Origin: Amycolatopsis sp. QT-25
Lineage (GTDB): Bacteria; Actinomycetota; Actinomycetes; Mycobacteriales; Pseudonocardiaceae
Assembly: GCF_029369745.1 (NCBI RefSeq)
Contig: NZ_CP120210.1
Span: 7,874,001-7,938,000, forward strand
Reading direction: 5' to 3'
Length of the DNA stretch: 64,000 nt
Shown here: positions 49,912 to 58,048 of the stretch, one piece after another
Layout of the letters: each line of letters opens with the position of its first letter
How positions within the stretch are numbered: the stretch's first letter is position 1
The notes under the pieces: generated by a model
Told to the model about the DNA's origin: nothing
What the model saw: the letters and a program-made list of their open reading frames with translations, nothing else
Databases searched by the model: none
Made by a program: the position numbers and the translations under genes

Positions 49912-50504
49912 TGCGACGTTCCCTCGTTCTCCTCCTCGCCGCGGGCGCGCTGGTCGCCGGCTGTTCGGGCACCAAGAACGGCACCGCCTCTTCGGAGCCG
50001 TCCTACCCGACCGGCTCTCCGAGTGCGTCGAGCGGCTCGTCCGGCTCCGCACCGAAGGTGTCGAACCCGTTGAAGACCTCGTCGATCGAGAGCGACGCCT
50101 GTTCCGCGCTCTCCGCGGCGAAGCGGTCCGACCTCGGTCTCGGCGAAGGCGAGCCGCGGACCACGAGCGTCGGCCCCGGCTGCTCGATCTTCGCCGCCGA
50201 CGACCGGCTGAACCAGATCGAGATCAGCCCGGTGCTCGCGAACAAGAACGGCCTCAGCGACGTCTACGACACGAAGGCCAACGACGAGTACTTCGAGCCG
50301 ACCGAGGTCGCCGGATACCCGGCGGTGTACGCCGCGGCGCTCGACGGCCGCAAGCAAGGCAAATGCGGCCTCTTCGTCGGCGTGACCGACCAGTTGGCCG
50401 TGAACATCCTGGTGCAGTACGACAACGGGCCCGGCGCGAGTGATCCGTGCCCGGTCGCGCGCAAAGTGGGGGAAGCGATGATCGAGACGTTGAAGGAGGG
50501 CTGA
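49911..50504 (+). CDS. DUF3558 lipoprotein
   Basis: A 197-residue lipoprotein. The signal MRRSLVLLLAAGALVAGCSG has the lipobox LVAGC, so Cys18 would be lipidated. A Ser/Pro-rich spacer is followed by a folded domain with DACSALSAAKRSDLGLGEG, SVGPGCSIFA, VAGYPAVYAAALDGRKQGKC and DPCPVARKVGEAMIETLK. Cys spacing and the PCPVA end fit the DUF3558 family, which is common in Pseudonocardiaceae beside PPE-like and EspG-like genes. The ATG overlaps the previous stop by one base (TGATG), so translation is coupled. It probably sits on the outer face of the membrane. Confidence 0.8.
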   Translation: MRRSLVLLLAAGALVAGCSGTKNGTASSEPSYPTGSPSASSGSSGSAPKVSNPLKTSSIESDACSALSAAKRSDLGLGEGEPRTTSVGPGCSIFAADDRLNQIEISPVLANKNGLSDVYDTKANDEYFEPTEVAGYPAVYAAALDGRKQGKCGLFVGVTDQLAVNILVQYDNGPGASDPCPVARKVGEAMIETLKEG

Positions 50505-50507
50505 CGC

Positions 50508-51893
50508 GTGTTCCTGTTGCCGATCATCGCCGGGTATTCGGCCTACAACCTGGCGACCACGAAATCCGGCGATTTCGAAGCGTCGGGCGGCGATCGCAAG
50601 ATCGACTGCTACAACATCTGGGAGAAGATCGTCACCGGTCCGGGCACCGGGTCGATCCAGGAGGGGCAGGCCGCGGCGACCCGGCTCAAGGCCGGCTACC
50701 AGGACAGGCTGACCACCATCGACAACCTGTCGAAGGAGATGGACGCCGCCTGGACCGGTAAGAGCGCCGAAGCCGCGCAGCAGTCCGGCGCGCATCCGCT
50801 GCGGACGTGGATGGAGGACTCCGGCAAGAAGCTGGTGGACTCCGACAAGTACCTCGGCGAGCAGAACACCGCGTTCACCACGGTGAAGGCGAAGGTGCAG
50901 CCGGTCCCGAAGGACCCGCCGAAGAACAACCTGCTCAACTCCATCACCCCGTGGACCACCGACACCGACCGCGCGATCCGGGACTACAACCAAAAGGGTC
51001 AAGCGAACGTCGACGCGTTCAACGAGTACTTCAAGGCCAGTTCCGAGAACGGCAAGAAGATGCCCACCTACAACAAGATGGAGGGGCAGAACACGAACGT
51101 CGATGTCAACGGTGGTGGCGGCGACGGCAAGGACAAGGACGGCAACGGGAACGGCCAGGGCGACCGGAACGGGCACAACGGCATGCCGGGCATCTCGATG
51201 CCGCCCGGTTCGATGCCGCCTGGTTCGATGCCGCCCGGTGGGATGCCCCCCGGCGGGATGCCGAGCTTCCCCGGTTCGAACATGCCGGGTATCGGCACGC
51301 CGGGTTCGAACCCGCCAGGGTCGAATTTCCCGGGCAGCAACCTGCCGGGGTCGAACATCCCCGGCTCGAACCCGCCTGGTTCCCACCTGCCCGGCGGGCA
51401 GTACGACCCCAACCTCCCCGGCAGCAACTACAAGCCCCCGACGTGGGACGACGGGACGAGCGCGTCGGGCTACACCCCGCCGAAGATCCCCGGCGCGGGC
51501 GGTTTCGGCCCCGGTGCCGGAGGAGGCGGCGGTGGTGGTGCCGGCTTCGGCGGCACCGCCATCCCCGGTGCGGGTGGCTTCGGCCCGGACGGCGGCTTCG
51601 GCCCCGGGTTCGGTCCCGGTGGCGGTAGTGGCGCGGCCCTGCCCGGCAACGCGGGTGCGATGGGCGGTGCCGGTGCCGGTGCCGGTGCGGGAGCCGGTGG
51701 CGCGGGTTCCGGTTCCGGAGCGGGCCGTGGTGCCGGCGGAATGATGGGTGGCATGGGCGGAATGGGAGCCGGTGGCGCCAAGGGCAAGGGCGCCGAGGAC
51801 GAGGAGCGCAGCTCCAAGTTCCTCGTCGGCGACGATCCCAACGAGATCTTCGGCACCGACGAACTCACCGCACCGCCGGTGATCGGCGAGTAG
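50508..51893 (+). CDS. PPE/WXG100-like protein with PGSN repeats and glycine-rich tail
   Basis: A 461-residue protein. Residues 1-185 are helical with EGQAAATRLKAGYQDRLTTI, AAWTGKSAEAAQQ (a WXG-type turn) and long amphipathic helices, the layout of PPE/WXG100 proteins. Residues about 190-310 are low-complexity, with SMPPGGMPPGG runs and PGSN-x-P hexapeptides. Residues about 315-430 are Gly/Ala-rich. The last about 30 residues are conserved-looking: SSKFLVGDDPNEIFGTDELT then APPVIGE. It has no signal peptide and a GTG start three bases past the lipoprotein stop. Export by a type VII system is the inferred route; no ESX motor genes are in the window. Confidence 0.75.
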   Translation: MFLLPIIAGYSAYNLATTKSGDFEASGGDRKIDCYNIWEKIVTGPGTGSIQEGQAAATRLKAGYQDRLTTIDNLSKEMDAAWTGKSAEAAQQSGAHPLRTWMEDSGKKLVDSDKYLGEQNTAFTTVKAKVQPVPKDPPKNNLLNSITPWTTDTDRAIRDYNQKGQANVDAFNEYFKASSENGKKMPTYNKMEGQNTNVDVNGGGGDGKDKDGNGNGQGDRNGHNGMPGISMPPGSMPPGSMPPGGMPPGGMPSFPGSNMPGIGTPGSNPPGSNFPGSNLPGSNIPGSNPPGSHLPGGQYDPNLPGSNYKPPTWDDGTSASGYTPPKIPGAGGFGPGAGGGGGGGAGFGGTAIPGAGGFGPDGGFGPGFGPGGGSGAALPGNAGAMGGAGAGAGAGAGGAGSGSGAGRGAGGMMGGMGGMGAGGAKGKGAEDEERSSKFLVGDDPNEIFGTDELTAPPVIGE

Positions 51894-51990
51894 TCGGCAC
51901 GAGCGGGCCGGGCGCGTGCCAAGATTGGGGCCGCGCCCGGCTTGTCTTGTTCCGGGCTGGACGAACATGAACGACTAGGGGGCAGTTCCG

Positions 51991-52788
51991 GTGCTGGACA
52001 AGCAGGTCACGATAACGACCGGCACCCTCATCACGCTGATCCGCCGACGGGGCGGCGAACCGCACACGATCCTGTCGGAAACGCCGACCTGGTACGACGA
52101 GAACGCACAGCGGGCCGAGGACGAGCGGACCAATGAGGAACTGACGAGTCAGGGCCTCTTCGGCGCACGGGGGCTGCACGCCGGGTTCAAGGCGACGCTC
52201 GAAGCGATCGTCAGGCCGTCGCTCGAGTACTACGGCTGGGTCGACGGCGGGTTCGAGGGCAAGGCGCTGAGCTTCACCCTGCTCGCGGGGAGCGCCGGCG
52301 GCGAGGGTTTCGTCCTCGCCCGGCACAGCGAGCACGACGGCATCGCGCTCGCGTCCGTGCGGCCCGAAGAACTGCTCACCGAGTTCCTCGACCAGATCCC
52401 GAAGCTCGCGCCGGGACGCGGCCGTCCGATCGCCGTCCCGAAGAGTCAGGTCGAGGCCCCGCGGTCGTCGTCGACGGCGCAGGACGAAGGCTTCGAGGTA
52501 CTTCGCAGCGGACGGCAGAGCACCGGAAGCCAGGAGGCGGACGAGCTTCGCCGCATCCTCGCGTTGCGCCGTTTGGGGAGCGGCAGCCTCTACGTCGCGG
52601 CCCGCGGCCGGAGCGGGGGGCGGCAGCGGATCGAACGGCCGGTGAACTACATCGATACGACCGAAGGCCGGTGGCTGACCGAAGAGGTACCGGGGAGTGG
52701 CGAGCCGAGGATCGCCTTCACACCCGCCGACCAGCAGGTTCTCGCGGAACGACTACGGAGCGCACAGGGCAGGTTGTTCGCGTTGTGA
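51991..52788 (+). CDS. EspG-like ESX secretion-associated protein
   Basis: A 265-residue cytosolic protein. It has the mixed alpha/beta pattern of EspG chaperones: SLEYYGWVDGGFEGKALSFT, EGFVLARHSEHDGIALASVR, LLTEFLDQIPKLAPGRGRPI and a C-terminal part with GSGSLYVAARGRSGG and NYIDTTEGRWLTEEV. EspG proteins bind PPE partners and deliver them to the type VII translocon. Here it follows the PPE-like gene by 97 bases on the same strand. GTG 51991 is preceded by AGGGGG. It ends the cluster; the DnaA-box region starts 50 bases later. Confidence 0.78.
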   Translation: MLDKQVTITTGTLITLIRRRGGEPHTILSETPTWYDENAQRAEDERTNEELTSQGLFGARGLHAGFKATLEAIVRPSLEYYGWVDGGFEGKALSFTLLAGSAGGEGFVLARHSEHDGIALASVRPEELLTEFLDQIPKLAPGRGRPIAVPKSQVEAPRSSSTAQDEGFEVLRSGRQSTGSQEADELRRILALRRLGSGSLYVAARGRSGGRQRIERPVNYIDTTEGRWLTEEVPGSGEPRIAFTPADQQVLAERLRSAQGRLFAL

Positions 52789-52837
52789 ATTCAGCTCCGG
52801 CCGATGGGGCGAGCCACCCCTCCGCTCTCCGTGCCAT

Positions 52838-53051
52838 TCATCCACAGGGCACTCCTGTGCGCCCTCGTGCGACACGCCGAACGACGAGTTTCGCCCGACA
52901 CGCCGGACGGAGTTGAATAAAGTTCTCCACAGTATGTCCACAGGCTTTGACCAGTGCTTTTGTCCGGTCCCTCCCGCGTTGCCCACAAGTTGTACACAGG
53001 CTTTCGGGCACCTGTGAAGGGATGCCCGCAGTCATCCCCAGGTTATCCACA
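52838..53051 (+). promoter_or_regulatory. Cluster of DnaA-box-like sites upstream of dnaB
   Basis: The gene-free stretch 52789-53263 contains six sites on the plus strand within one mismatch of TTRTCCACA: TCATCCACA (52838), TTCTCCACA (52923), ATGTCCACA (52934), TTGCCCACA (52979), TTGTACACA (52990) and the exact TTATCCACA (53043). An AT-rich patch (TTGAATAAAGTT, 52914-52925) abuts the second. dnaA and dnaN are absent, so this is not oriC itself. It may titrate DnaA, or let DnaA control dnaB. Confidence 0.7.
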
Positions 53052-53218
53052 GGGCGGTCCCCAGGCGAAATTGCGCTGGTCCGTTCGGGGGGCCTACCGT
53101 GCCCGCCGGGCCTGTACGCACCGTGGTGGCCGTCCGGCCGGAGAAGAGCACAGGGGAGCGCCGGAAGCGGAGGGAGGGCGGCCGGTGGACACGGGCGGAC
53201 CGACCGGGGAAGTTCTGG

Positions 53219-53239
53219 CATAATCGAACGCGTGTTCGA
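53219..53239 (+). promoter_or_regulatory. dnaB promoter with perfect SOS (LexA) box
   Basis: CATAAT (53219-53224) is a good -10. It overlaps TCGAAC-GCGT-GTTCGA (53224-53239), an exact match to the actinobacterial LexA site TCGAAC-N4-GTTCGA. The box lies over the expected transcription start, 24 bases before the dnaB GTG. This placement predicts repression by LexA and induction by DNA damage. Confidence 0.8.
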
Positions 53240-53263
53240 TGTCTTGAGGAGGTGGCAGCAGCG

Positions 53264-54673
53264 GTGGCGCTGACCGACGACCGCAATCCGATGTACGCGG
53301 GGTCCGACCCGGGTCCCGGCGACCCCGGTCCGCGTGGCGGCGAGTACGACCGCCAGCCTCCGCAGGACATCGCCGCCGAGCAGTCCGTGCTCGGCGGCAT
53401 GCTGCTGTCGAAGGACGCCGTCGCCGACGTCATCGAAGCCCTCGGGCCCGACGACTTCTACCGGCCCGCGCACCAGGCGATCTACGACGTCGTCCTCGAC
53501 CTCTACGGACGCGGCGAACCCGCCGACCCGATCACCGTCTCCGCCGAGCTGGAACGCCGCGGCGAACTGGGCCGCGTCGGCGGCGCCCCGTACCTGCACA
53601 CCCTGATCGCGACGGTGCCGACGGCGGCGAACGCCGGGTACTACGCCGAGATCGTCTCCGAGAAGGCGGTGCTGCGGCGCCTGGTCGAAGCGGGCACGCG
53701 GATCGTTCAGTACGGCTACGGCGCGGCCGCGGCCGACGGCGCGAACATCGACGAGGTCGTCGACCGCGCGCAGGCCGCGATCTACGACGTCACCGAACGG
53801 CGCACCAGCGAGGACTACGTCGCGCTGGAGGAACTGCTCCAGCCGACCATGGACGAGATCGACGCGATCGCCTCACGCGGCGGGCAGTCGCAGGGCATCC
53901 CGACCGGTTTCGCCGACTTCGACGATCTGACCAACGGCCTGCACCCCGGCCAGATGATCATCGTCGCGGCGCGGCCCGGTGTCGGGAAATCGACGCTGGG
54001 ACTGGATTTCGCCCGTTCGGCGTCCATCAAACACGGCTTGACCAGCGTGATCTTCTCGCTGGAAATGAGCAGGACCGAGATCGTCATGCGCATGCTCTCG
54101 GCCGAGGCTCGGATCCGCCTGGCGGACATGCGCGGTGGCAAGATGTCCGACGACGACTGGACACGCCTCGCGCGCCGGATGAGCGAGGTCTCCGAGGCGC
54201 CGCTGTTCGTCGACGACTCGCCGAACATGACGATGATGGAGATCCGCGCGAAGGCCCGGCGGCTCAAGCAGCGCAACGATCTCAAGCTCGTCGTCCTCGA
54301 CTACCTCCAGCTGATGACCTCGGGCAAGCGCGTCGAGTCACGGCAGCAGGAGGTCTCGGAGTTCTCGCGGCAGATGAAGCTGCTGGCCAAGGAGATCGAG
54401 GTCCCGGTGATCGCGATCAGCCAGCTGAACCGTGGTCCCGAGCAGCGGACCGACAAACGCCCGATGCTGTCCGACCTCCGTGAGTCCGGTTCGCTGGAGC
54501 AGGACGCCGACCTCGTCATCCTGGTCAACCGTCCCGACGCCTGGGAGCGGGACGACCCGCGTGCCGGCGAGGCGGACCTGATCATCGCGAAGCACCGTGC
54601 CGGGCCGACGGCGACGATCACCGTCGCGCACCAGCTGCACTACAGCCGCTTCGTCGACCTCTCGCACGACTAG
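53264..54673 (+). CDS. dnaB: Replicative DNA helicase
   Basis: A 469-residue hexameric helicase that opens the fork. The N-terminal primase-interacting domain (PPQDIAAEQSVLGGMLLSKD) covers about residues 30-135. The RecA-like motor has Walker A in AARPGVGKST (about residues 235-245), FSLEMSRTEIVMRMLSAEAR, Walker B in LVVLDYLQLM (about 342) and ISQLNRGPEQRTDKRPMLSD with RESGSLEQDAD. Its length is standard, and no intein interrupts the motor. GTG 53264 is used, with AGGAGG at 53247-53252; the spacing is long, and an in-frame GTG at 53252 overlaps the ribosome binding site. The promoter carries an SOS box and DnaA boxes lie upstream. Confidence 0.98.
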   Translation: MALTDDRNPMYAGSDPGPGDPGPRGGEYDRQPPQDIAAEQSVLGGMLLSKDAVADVIEALGPDDFYRPAHQAIYDVVLDLYGRGEPADPITVSAELERRGELGRVGGAPYLHTLIATVPTAANAGYYAEIVSEKAVLRRLVEAGTRIVQYGYGAAAADGANIDEVVDRAQAAIYDVTERRTSEDYVALEELLQPTMDEIDAIASRGGQSQGIPTGFADFDDLTNGLHPGQMIIVAARPGVGKSTLGLDFARSASIKHGLTSVIFSLEMSRTEIVMRMLSAEARIRLADMRGGKMSDDDWTRLARRMSEVSEAPLFVDDSPNMTMMEIRAKARRLKQRNDLKLVVLDYLQLMTSGKRVESRQQEVSEFSRQMKLLAKEIEVPVIAISQLNRGPEQRTDKRPMLSDLRESGSLEQDADLVILVNRPDAWERDDPRAGEADLIIAKHRAGPTATITVAHQLHYSRFVDLSHD

Positions 54674-54847
54674 CGAAACGGTGTGGAGGCCGGGCAGGCC
54701 AGGACACATTTCTGCACGAAGTTCGCCCGGACCTCGGCGTGGACAACCATCGGTAGACCCGGTCTTACCGGGCCCGCTGGGTCATCGGCCTGGCGCCGAC
54801 CTCGGAGGAAGATCGGAATCCACGCGCGAGCGGCCACCGCGTGAGTT

Positions 54848-55963
54848 TCACTCCGGCTGGAAGAACGCGAGCATCTTCCGCGCGGCGTCCGGCGCCGTCA
54901 GGAGTTCGTGGACCCGTGCGGACATCCGGGCAGCGGCGCTGGTGCGCTCGAACATCTCGCGTTCGTATGCCTTGACGGCGGTCGGGAAGTCGCCGGGGTG
55001 CGCGGCCAGCGCGAGGCCGAGCAGGGCACCGTCCAGCAGGGCCATGTTGGCGCCTTCCCCCACCGCCGGCATCAGGTGCGCGGCGTCGCCGACCAGCGTG
55101 ACATCAGGGTTCGCCTGCCAGGTCAGGCCCACCGGGAGAGCGGCGATCGGTCGCGGCACGACCGTGTCGTCGCAGGCCGCGATGAGCGCGGTGAAGCGGG
55201 GGTCCCAGCCGTCGAGCTCCTCGATCAGCCGGGTCCGGGCGGCGGCCGGGTCGTCGAAGGGAATCCCGCTCGTGGTCAGCCAGTCCTCGGCGGTGCCGTA
55301 GAAGCTCAGGCCGATGCGGACACGGCCGTCGCCGTTGCGCTGCGCGGCCAGGGATTTCCCGTCGCCGAGCGCCCAGTAGGTGCCGCGCCCGACCATCGCC
55401 GCGAGGTCGGGATGGGTTCGATCGATGTCGGAGATGCAGAGCTCGACGAGGTTGTGGCCGAGATGCGCCGGGCGGGCGTCGGTGAGCAGCGCGCGGACCC
55501 GGGAATTCGCTCCGTCCGCGCCGACCAGCAGGTCGTACGCCGCACGGGTCCCGTCGGTGAAGTGCAAGACGCCGTCGGCGGCGGAGGCGAAAGCGTGGCC
55601 CCAACGCACGGTGTCTTCGGGCAGGGAATCCAGCAGCAGGTTTCGCAGGTCGGCTCGATCGACCTCGGGCCGCGCGAACGGCGCGTCGTCGGGCGTGTCC
55701 TCCTGCAACAGCAAGGTGCCGTCCGGCTCCAGAAGGCGCATGTCCTGGCCTTCACCGCGGGCGATCGTCCGGAATCGGTCGATCACCCCGGCCTCGCGCA
55801 GCGCCCGCTGACCGGTGTCGGCGTGGATGTCGAGCATGCCGCCCTGGCCGCGCGCGTCACGCGATGGTTCGCGTTCATAAACGGAAGCGTCGATCCCTTT
55901 GACGTGCAGGAGGCGAGCGAGCGCGAGGCCGCCGAGGCCCGCGCCGACGATGGCGATGGTCAT
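54848..55963 (-). CDS. FAD-dependent monooxygenase
   Basis: A 371-residue flavoprotein of the PHBH/TetX-like class. The FAD-binding motif is AIVGAGLGGLALARLL at residues 4-19. A DG-type motif lies in YDLLVGADGANSRVRALL, and the second FAD motif is VTLVGDAAHLMPAVGEGANM. Such enzymes hydroxylate aromatic compounds or inactivate antibiotics; the substrate is not inferable. AAGGAGAA precedes the ATG. It is divergent from a TetR gene with a near-perfect 30-bp palindrome between them, so it is probably induced by a ligand of that repressor. Confidence 0.92.
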   Translation of the reverse strand: MTIAIVGAGLGGLALARLLHVKGIDASVYEREPSRDARGQGGMLDIHADTGQRALREAGVIDRFRTIARGEGQDMRLLEPDGTLLLQEDTPDDAPFARPEVDRADLRNLLLDSLPEDTVRWGHAFASAADGVLHFTDGTRAAYDLLVGADGANSRVRALLTDARPAHLGHNLVELCISDIDRTHPDLAAMVGRGTYWALGDGKSLAAQRNGDGRVRIGLSFYGTAEDWLTTSGIPFDDPAAARTRLIEELDGWDPRFTALIAACDDTVVPRPIAALPVGLTWQANPDVTLVGDAAHLMPAVGEGANMALLDGALLGLALAAHPGDFPTAVKAYEREMFERTSAAARMSARVHELLTAPDAARKMLAFFQPE

Positions 55964-55977
55964 GACCGTTCTCCTTC

Positions 55978-56007
55978 GATACACCGTATTGATCAATACA
56001 CTGTATC
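55978..56007. promoter_or_regulatory. 30-bp TetR operator between monooxygenase and tetR
   Basis: A near-perfect palindrome: the centre TATTGATCAATA (55987-55998) is exact over 12 bases, and outer arms GATACA (55978) and TGTATC (ends 56007) match; only two base pairs on each side differ. It lies 15 bases from the monooxygenase start and 27 from the tetR start. Confidence 0.88.
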
Positions 56008-56033
56008 GAACGATGCGTTGTATTGTCACCGGC

Positions 56034-56714
56034 ATGGTGGTGTGGGAGCGGCCGGAGCCGCCGGATCGGCCCGCCCTGGCTCCGCTCAGCCGGGAGCGAA
56101 TCGTGCGGGCGGCGATCGAACTCGCCGACGCGGACGGCCTGGACGCGGTCTCGCTGCGCAAGATCGCCACCGCGCTGGACGTCGGCCCGATGCGGCTGTA
56201 CGGCTACATCGCGAGCAAAGAGGAGCTGCTCGACCTGATGGTCGACGCCGCCCACGCCGAGATCCGGCCCGCCGGAACCGGCTGGCGGGAGGTGCTGCGT
56301 TCGCACGCCGAAGCCATGCGGCACACCGTGCACGAGCACGAGTGGCTCGCCGACCTCCTGGGTGGCCGCCCCCAGCTCGGGCCGAACGCGCTGGCCGCTG
56401 GTGAAGCCGTGCTGGCCGCGCTGGGTGACCTCGGCGTGGACGCCGTCATGCCCGTGGTCTCCGCCGTCAACGCGTACACGATCGGCGCGGTGCGCCGGGA
56501 GATCGCCGAGTGGCGCGCGGAACGCGCCACCGGGATGGACGAGAAGCGCTGGCAGGCCGCGCTCGGGCCCTATCTGGAGCGATCCTTCGCCACCGGTGAG
56601 TTTCCCGCGCTGGCCAGGGCGGTGCGTGACGCGGTCCATCTGGATGCCGACGAGACCTTTCGGGTCGGCCTCGATCTCCTGCTCGACGGCATCGAGGCCC
56701 GCGTCTCGCGCTGA
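56034..56714 (+). CDS. TetR family regulator (TetR_C type)
   Basis: A 226-residue regulator starting MVVWERPEPPDRPALAPLSR. The helix-turn-helix spans about residues 22-65 (VRAAIELADADGLDAVSLRK, IATALDVGPMRLYGYIASKE). The C-terminal domain (WREVLRSHAEAMRHTVHEHE, GAVRREIAEWRAER) resembles the tetracycline-repressor C-terminal class. ATG 56034 is seven bases after TATTGT, suggesting a leaderless mRNA. It is divergent from the FAD monooxygenase, which is its likely target through the operator at 55978-56007. This TetR-plus-flavin-monooxygenase arrangement recalls drug-inactivating systems, but the ligand is unknown. Confidence 0.92.
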   Translation: MVVWERPEPPDRPALAPLSRERIVRAAIELADADGLDAVSLRKIATALDVGPMRLYGYIASKEELLDLMVDAAHAEIRPAGTGWREVLRSHAEAMRHTVHEHEWLADLLGGRPQLGPNALAAGEAVLAALGDLGVDAVMPVVSAVNAYTIGAVRREIAEWRAERATGMDEKRWQAALGPYLERSFATGEFPALARAVRDAVHLDADETFRVGLDLLLDGIEARVSR

Positions 56715-56777
56715 TCGAGACTCCCGTGTCAGCGCCGTGACCGTCTCGTGTCAGCGCGGCCCGCGAACGTGGTCGTC

Positions 56778-57956
56778 ATGACCAAGACATCGAGGACTTC
56801 CCGCCGAATCGGCCTCACCGCGCTGGCGGCCGCGCTGCTGACGGGCGTGGCCGTGCCGACGGCCTCCGCCGGGCAGGACCGGCCGGAGCTGCGGCAAGCC
56901 GTCCAGGAGTTCGTCGACGCCGGGTTCGGCGGGATGCAGCTGCGCGTCCGGGACGAGCGGGGCGAATGGACCGGCAGCGCCGGAGTACGCGAGCTGGGCG
57001 GGACCGCGAAACCGCCGACCAACGGTCACTTCCGGGTCGGCAGCACGTCGAAGAACTTCACCGCGACCCTGGTGCTGCAACTGGTGGCCGAGGGCAGGAT
57101 CGGGCTCGACACCCCGGTCGCCGGGTTCCTTCCGCGGTTCGGGCTGGACTCGCGGATCACCGTGCGGATGCTTTTGCAGCACACCAGCGGGCTGTTCAAC
57201 CACACCGGCCAGTACAACCCGGACGGGACGGTCACGCCGGGCATCCCGTGGGCGGGCAAGGAGTGGGTGGACAAGCGGTTCCACACCTATCGGCCCGAGG
57301 AACTGGTCCGGCTGGCGGTGGCCAAGTCGCCGGTGTTCGAGCCGGGCGCGCGCTGGGACTACTCCAACACCAACTACGTGGTGGCCAGGCTGCTGGTCGA
57401 GAAGCTCACCGGCCGCCCCTTCGCCGAAGAGCTGGACCGGCGGATCCTGCGGCCGCTCAAGCTGCGTGGCACCTTGTCGCCGAACGCGTGGCCGGGGATG
57501 CCCGAGCCGTACGCCCACGCCTACTACCGCTACGAAGACGCCGGCCAGTGGAAGACGATCGACGTCACGCACCAGAACCCGTCCTGGATCTCCAGCGCCG
57601 GAGACATGATCTCGACGACCAAGGATCTCCAGACGTACTTTTCCGTGCTGCAGAGCGGAAAGCTCCTCCCGGCGTGGCTGATGGCCGAGATGCGCAAGAC
57701 GCACCCCGGCAGCGAAAGTCTTTACGGCTTCTACGGTCTGGGGCAGTTCACGCAGGACTTGGGGCCGGGCTGCGCCGGCCCCATCCTGAACCACAACGGC
57801 GGCAACAACGGCTACGGGTCGCTGATGTACAGCACGCCCGACGGCGGCAAGACGCTGACCGGGTCGATCACCGCGGGCGCTCCCGAAATCGATCCCGTGC
57901 CGTCGTACCCGGCAGCACTGAACAAGCTGCTCAAGACGGTGTTCTGCGGCAAGTGA
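56778..57956 (+). CDS. Secreted serine hydrolase (class C beta-lactamase/DD-peptidase fold)
   Basis: A 392-residue exported protein. Signal peptide RRIGLTALAAALLTGVAVPT has cleavage near ASA. The active-site Ser-x-x-Lys is in VGSTSKNFTA, the second motif is DYSNTNYVVA (Tyr-x-Asn) and the third is LNHNGGNNGYGS (His-x-Gly type). QHTSGLFNHTGQYN is another family mark. These define the beta-lactamase/R61 DD-carboxypeptidase superfamily; many members are esterases or peptidases rather than resistance enzymes. Start ATG 56778 gives a normal signal peptide; an earlier GTG adds ten residues. It is followed by a hairpin at 57980-58007. Confidence 0.9.
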   Translation: MTKTSRTSRRIGLTALAAALLTGVAVPTASAGQDRPELRQAVQEFVDAGFGGMQLRVRDERGEWTGSAGVRELGGTAKPPTNGHFRVGSTSKNFTATLVLQLVAEGRIGLDTPVAGFLPRFGLDSRITVRMLLQHTSGLFNHTGQYNPDGTVTPGIPWAGKEWVDKRFHTYRPEELVRLAVAKSPVFEPGARWDYSNTNYVVARLLVEKLTGRPFAEELDRRILRPLKLRGTLSPNAWPGMPEPYAHAYYRYEDAGQWKTIDVTHQNPSWISSAGDMISTTKDLQTYFSVLQSGKLLPAWLMAEMRKTHPGSESLYGFYGLGQFTQDLGPGCAGPILNHNGGNNGYGSLMYSTPDGGKTLTGSITAGAPEIDPVPSYPAALNKLLKTVFCGK

Positions 57957-57979
57957 GCACGATCCGGTCAGCGAGTTCG

Positions 57980-58007
57980 CCGGGGCGTTCGATGACGAAC
58001 GCCCCGG
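57980..58007. terminator. Bidirectional terminator hairpin
   Basis: Perfect 12-base arms CCGGGGCGTTCG (57980-57991) and CGAACGCCCCGG (57996-58007) with a four-base loop, between the serine hydrolase and the convergent marR gene. Confidence 0.8.
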
Positions 58008-58048
58008 TCGAGCGCACTGTTCCGTGACCCCGGCGGCGACCTGGCCGA

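Noticed and set aside
49821..51968. A 715-residue minus-strand frame opposite the type VII module
   Set aside because: It spans the opposite strand of three coupled genes with overlapping starts and stops; its composition is that of a GC-rich shadow.
52789..53263. Chromosomal origin oriC
   Set aside because: DnaA-box-like sites are present but dnaA and dnaN do not flank the region; the next gene is dnaB and the gene order places oriC some distance away.
54758..54772. Terminator after dnaB
   Set aside because: CCCGG and CCGGG form only a five-base stem without a T-run, too weak to list.
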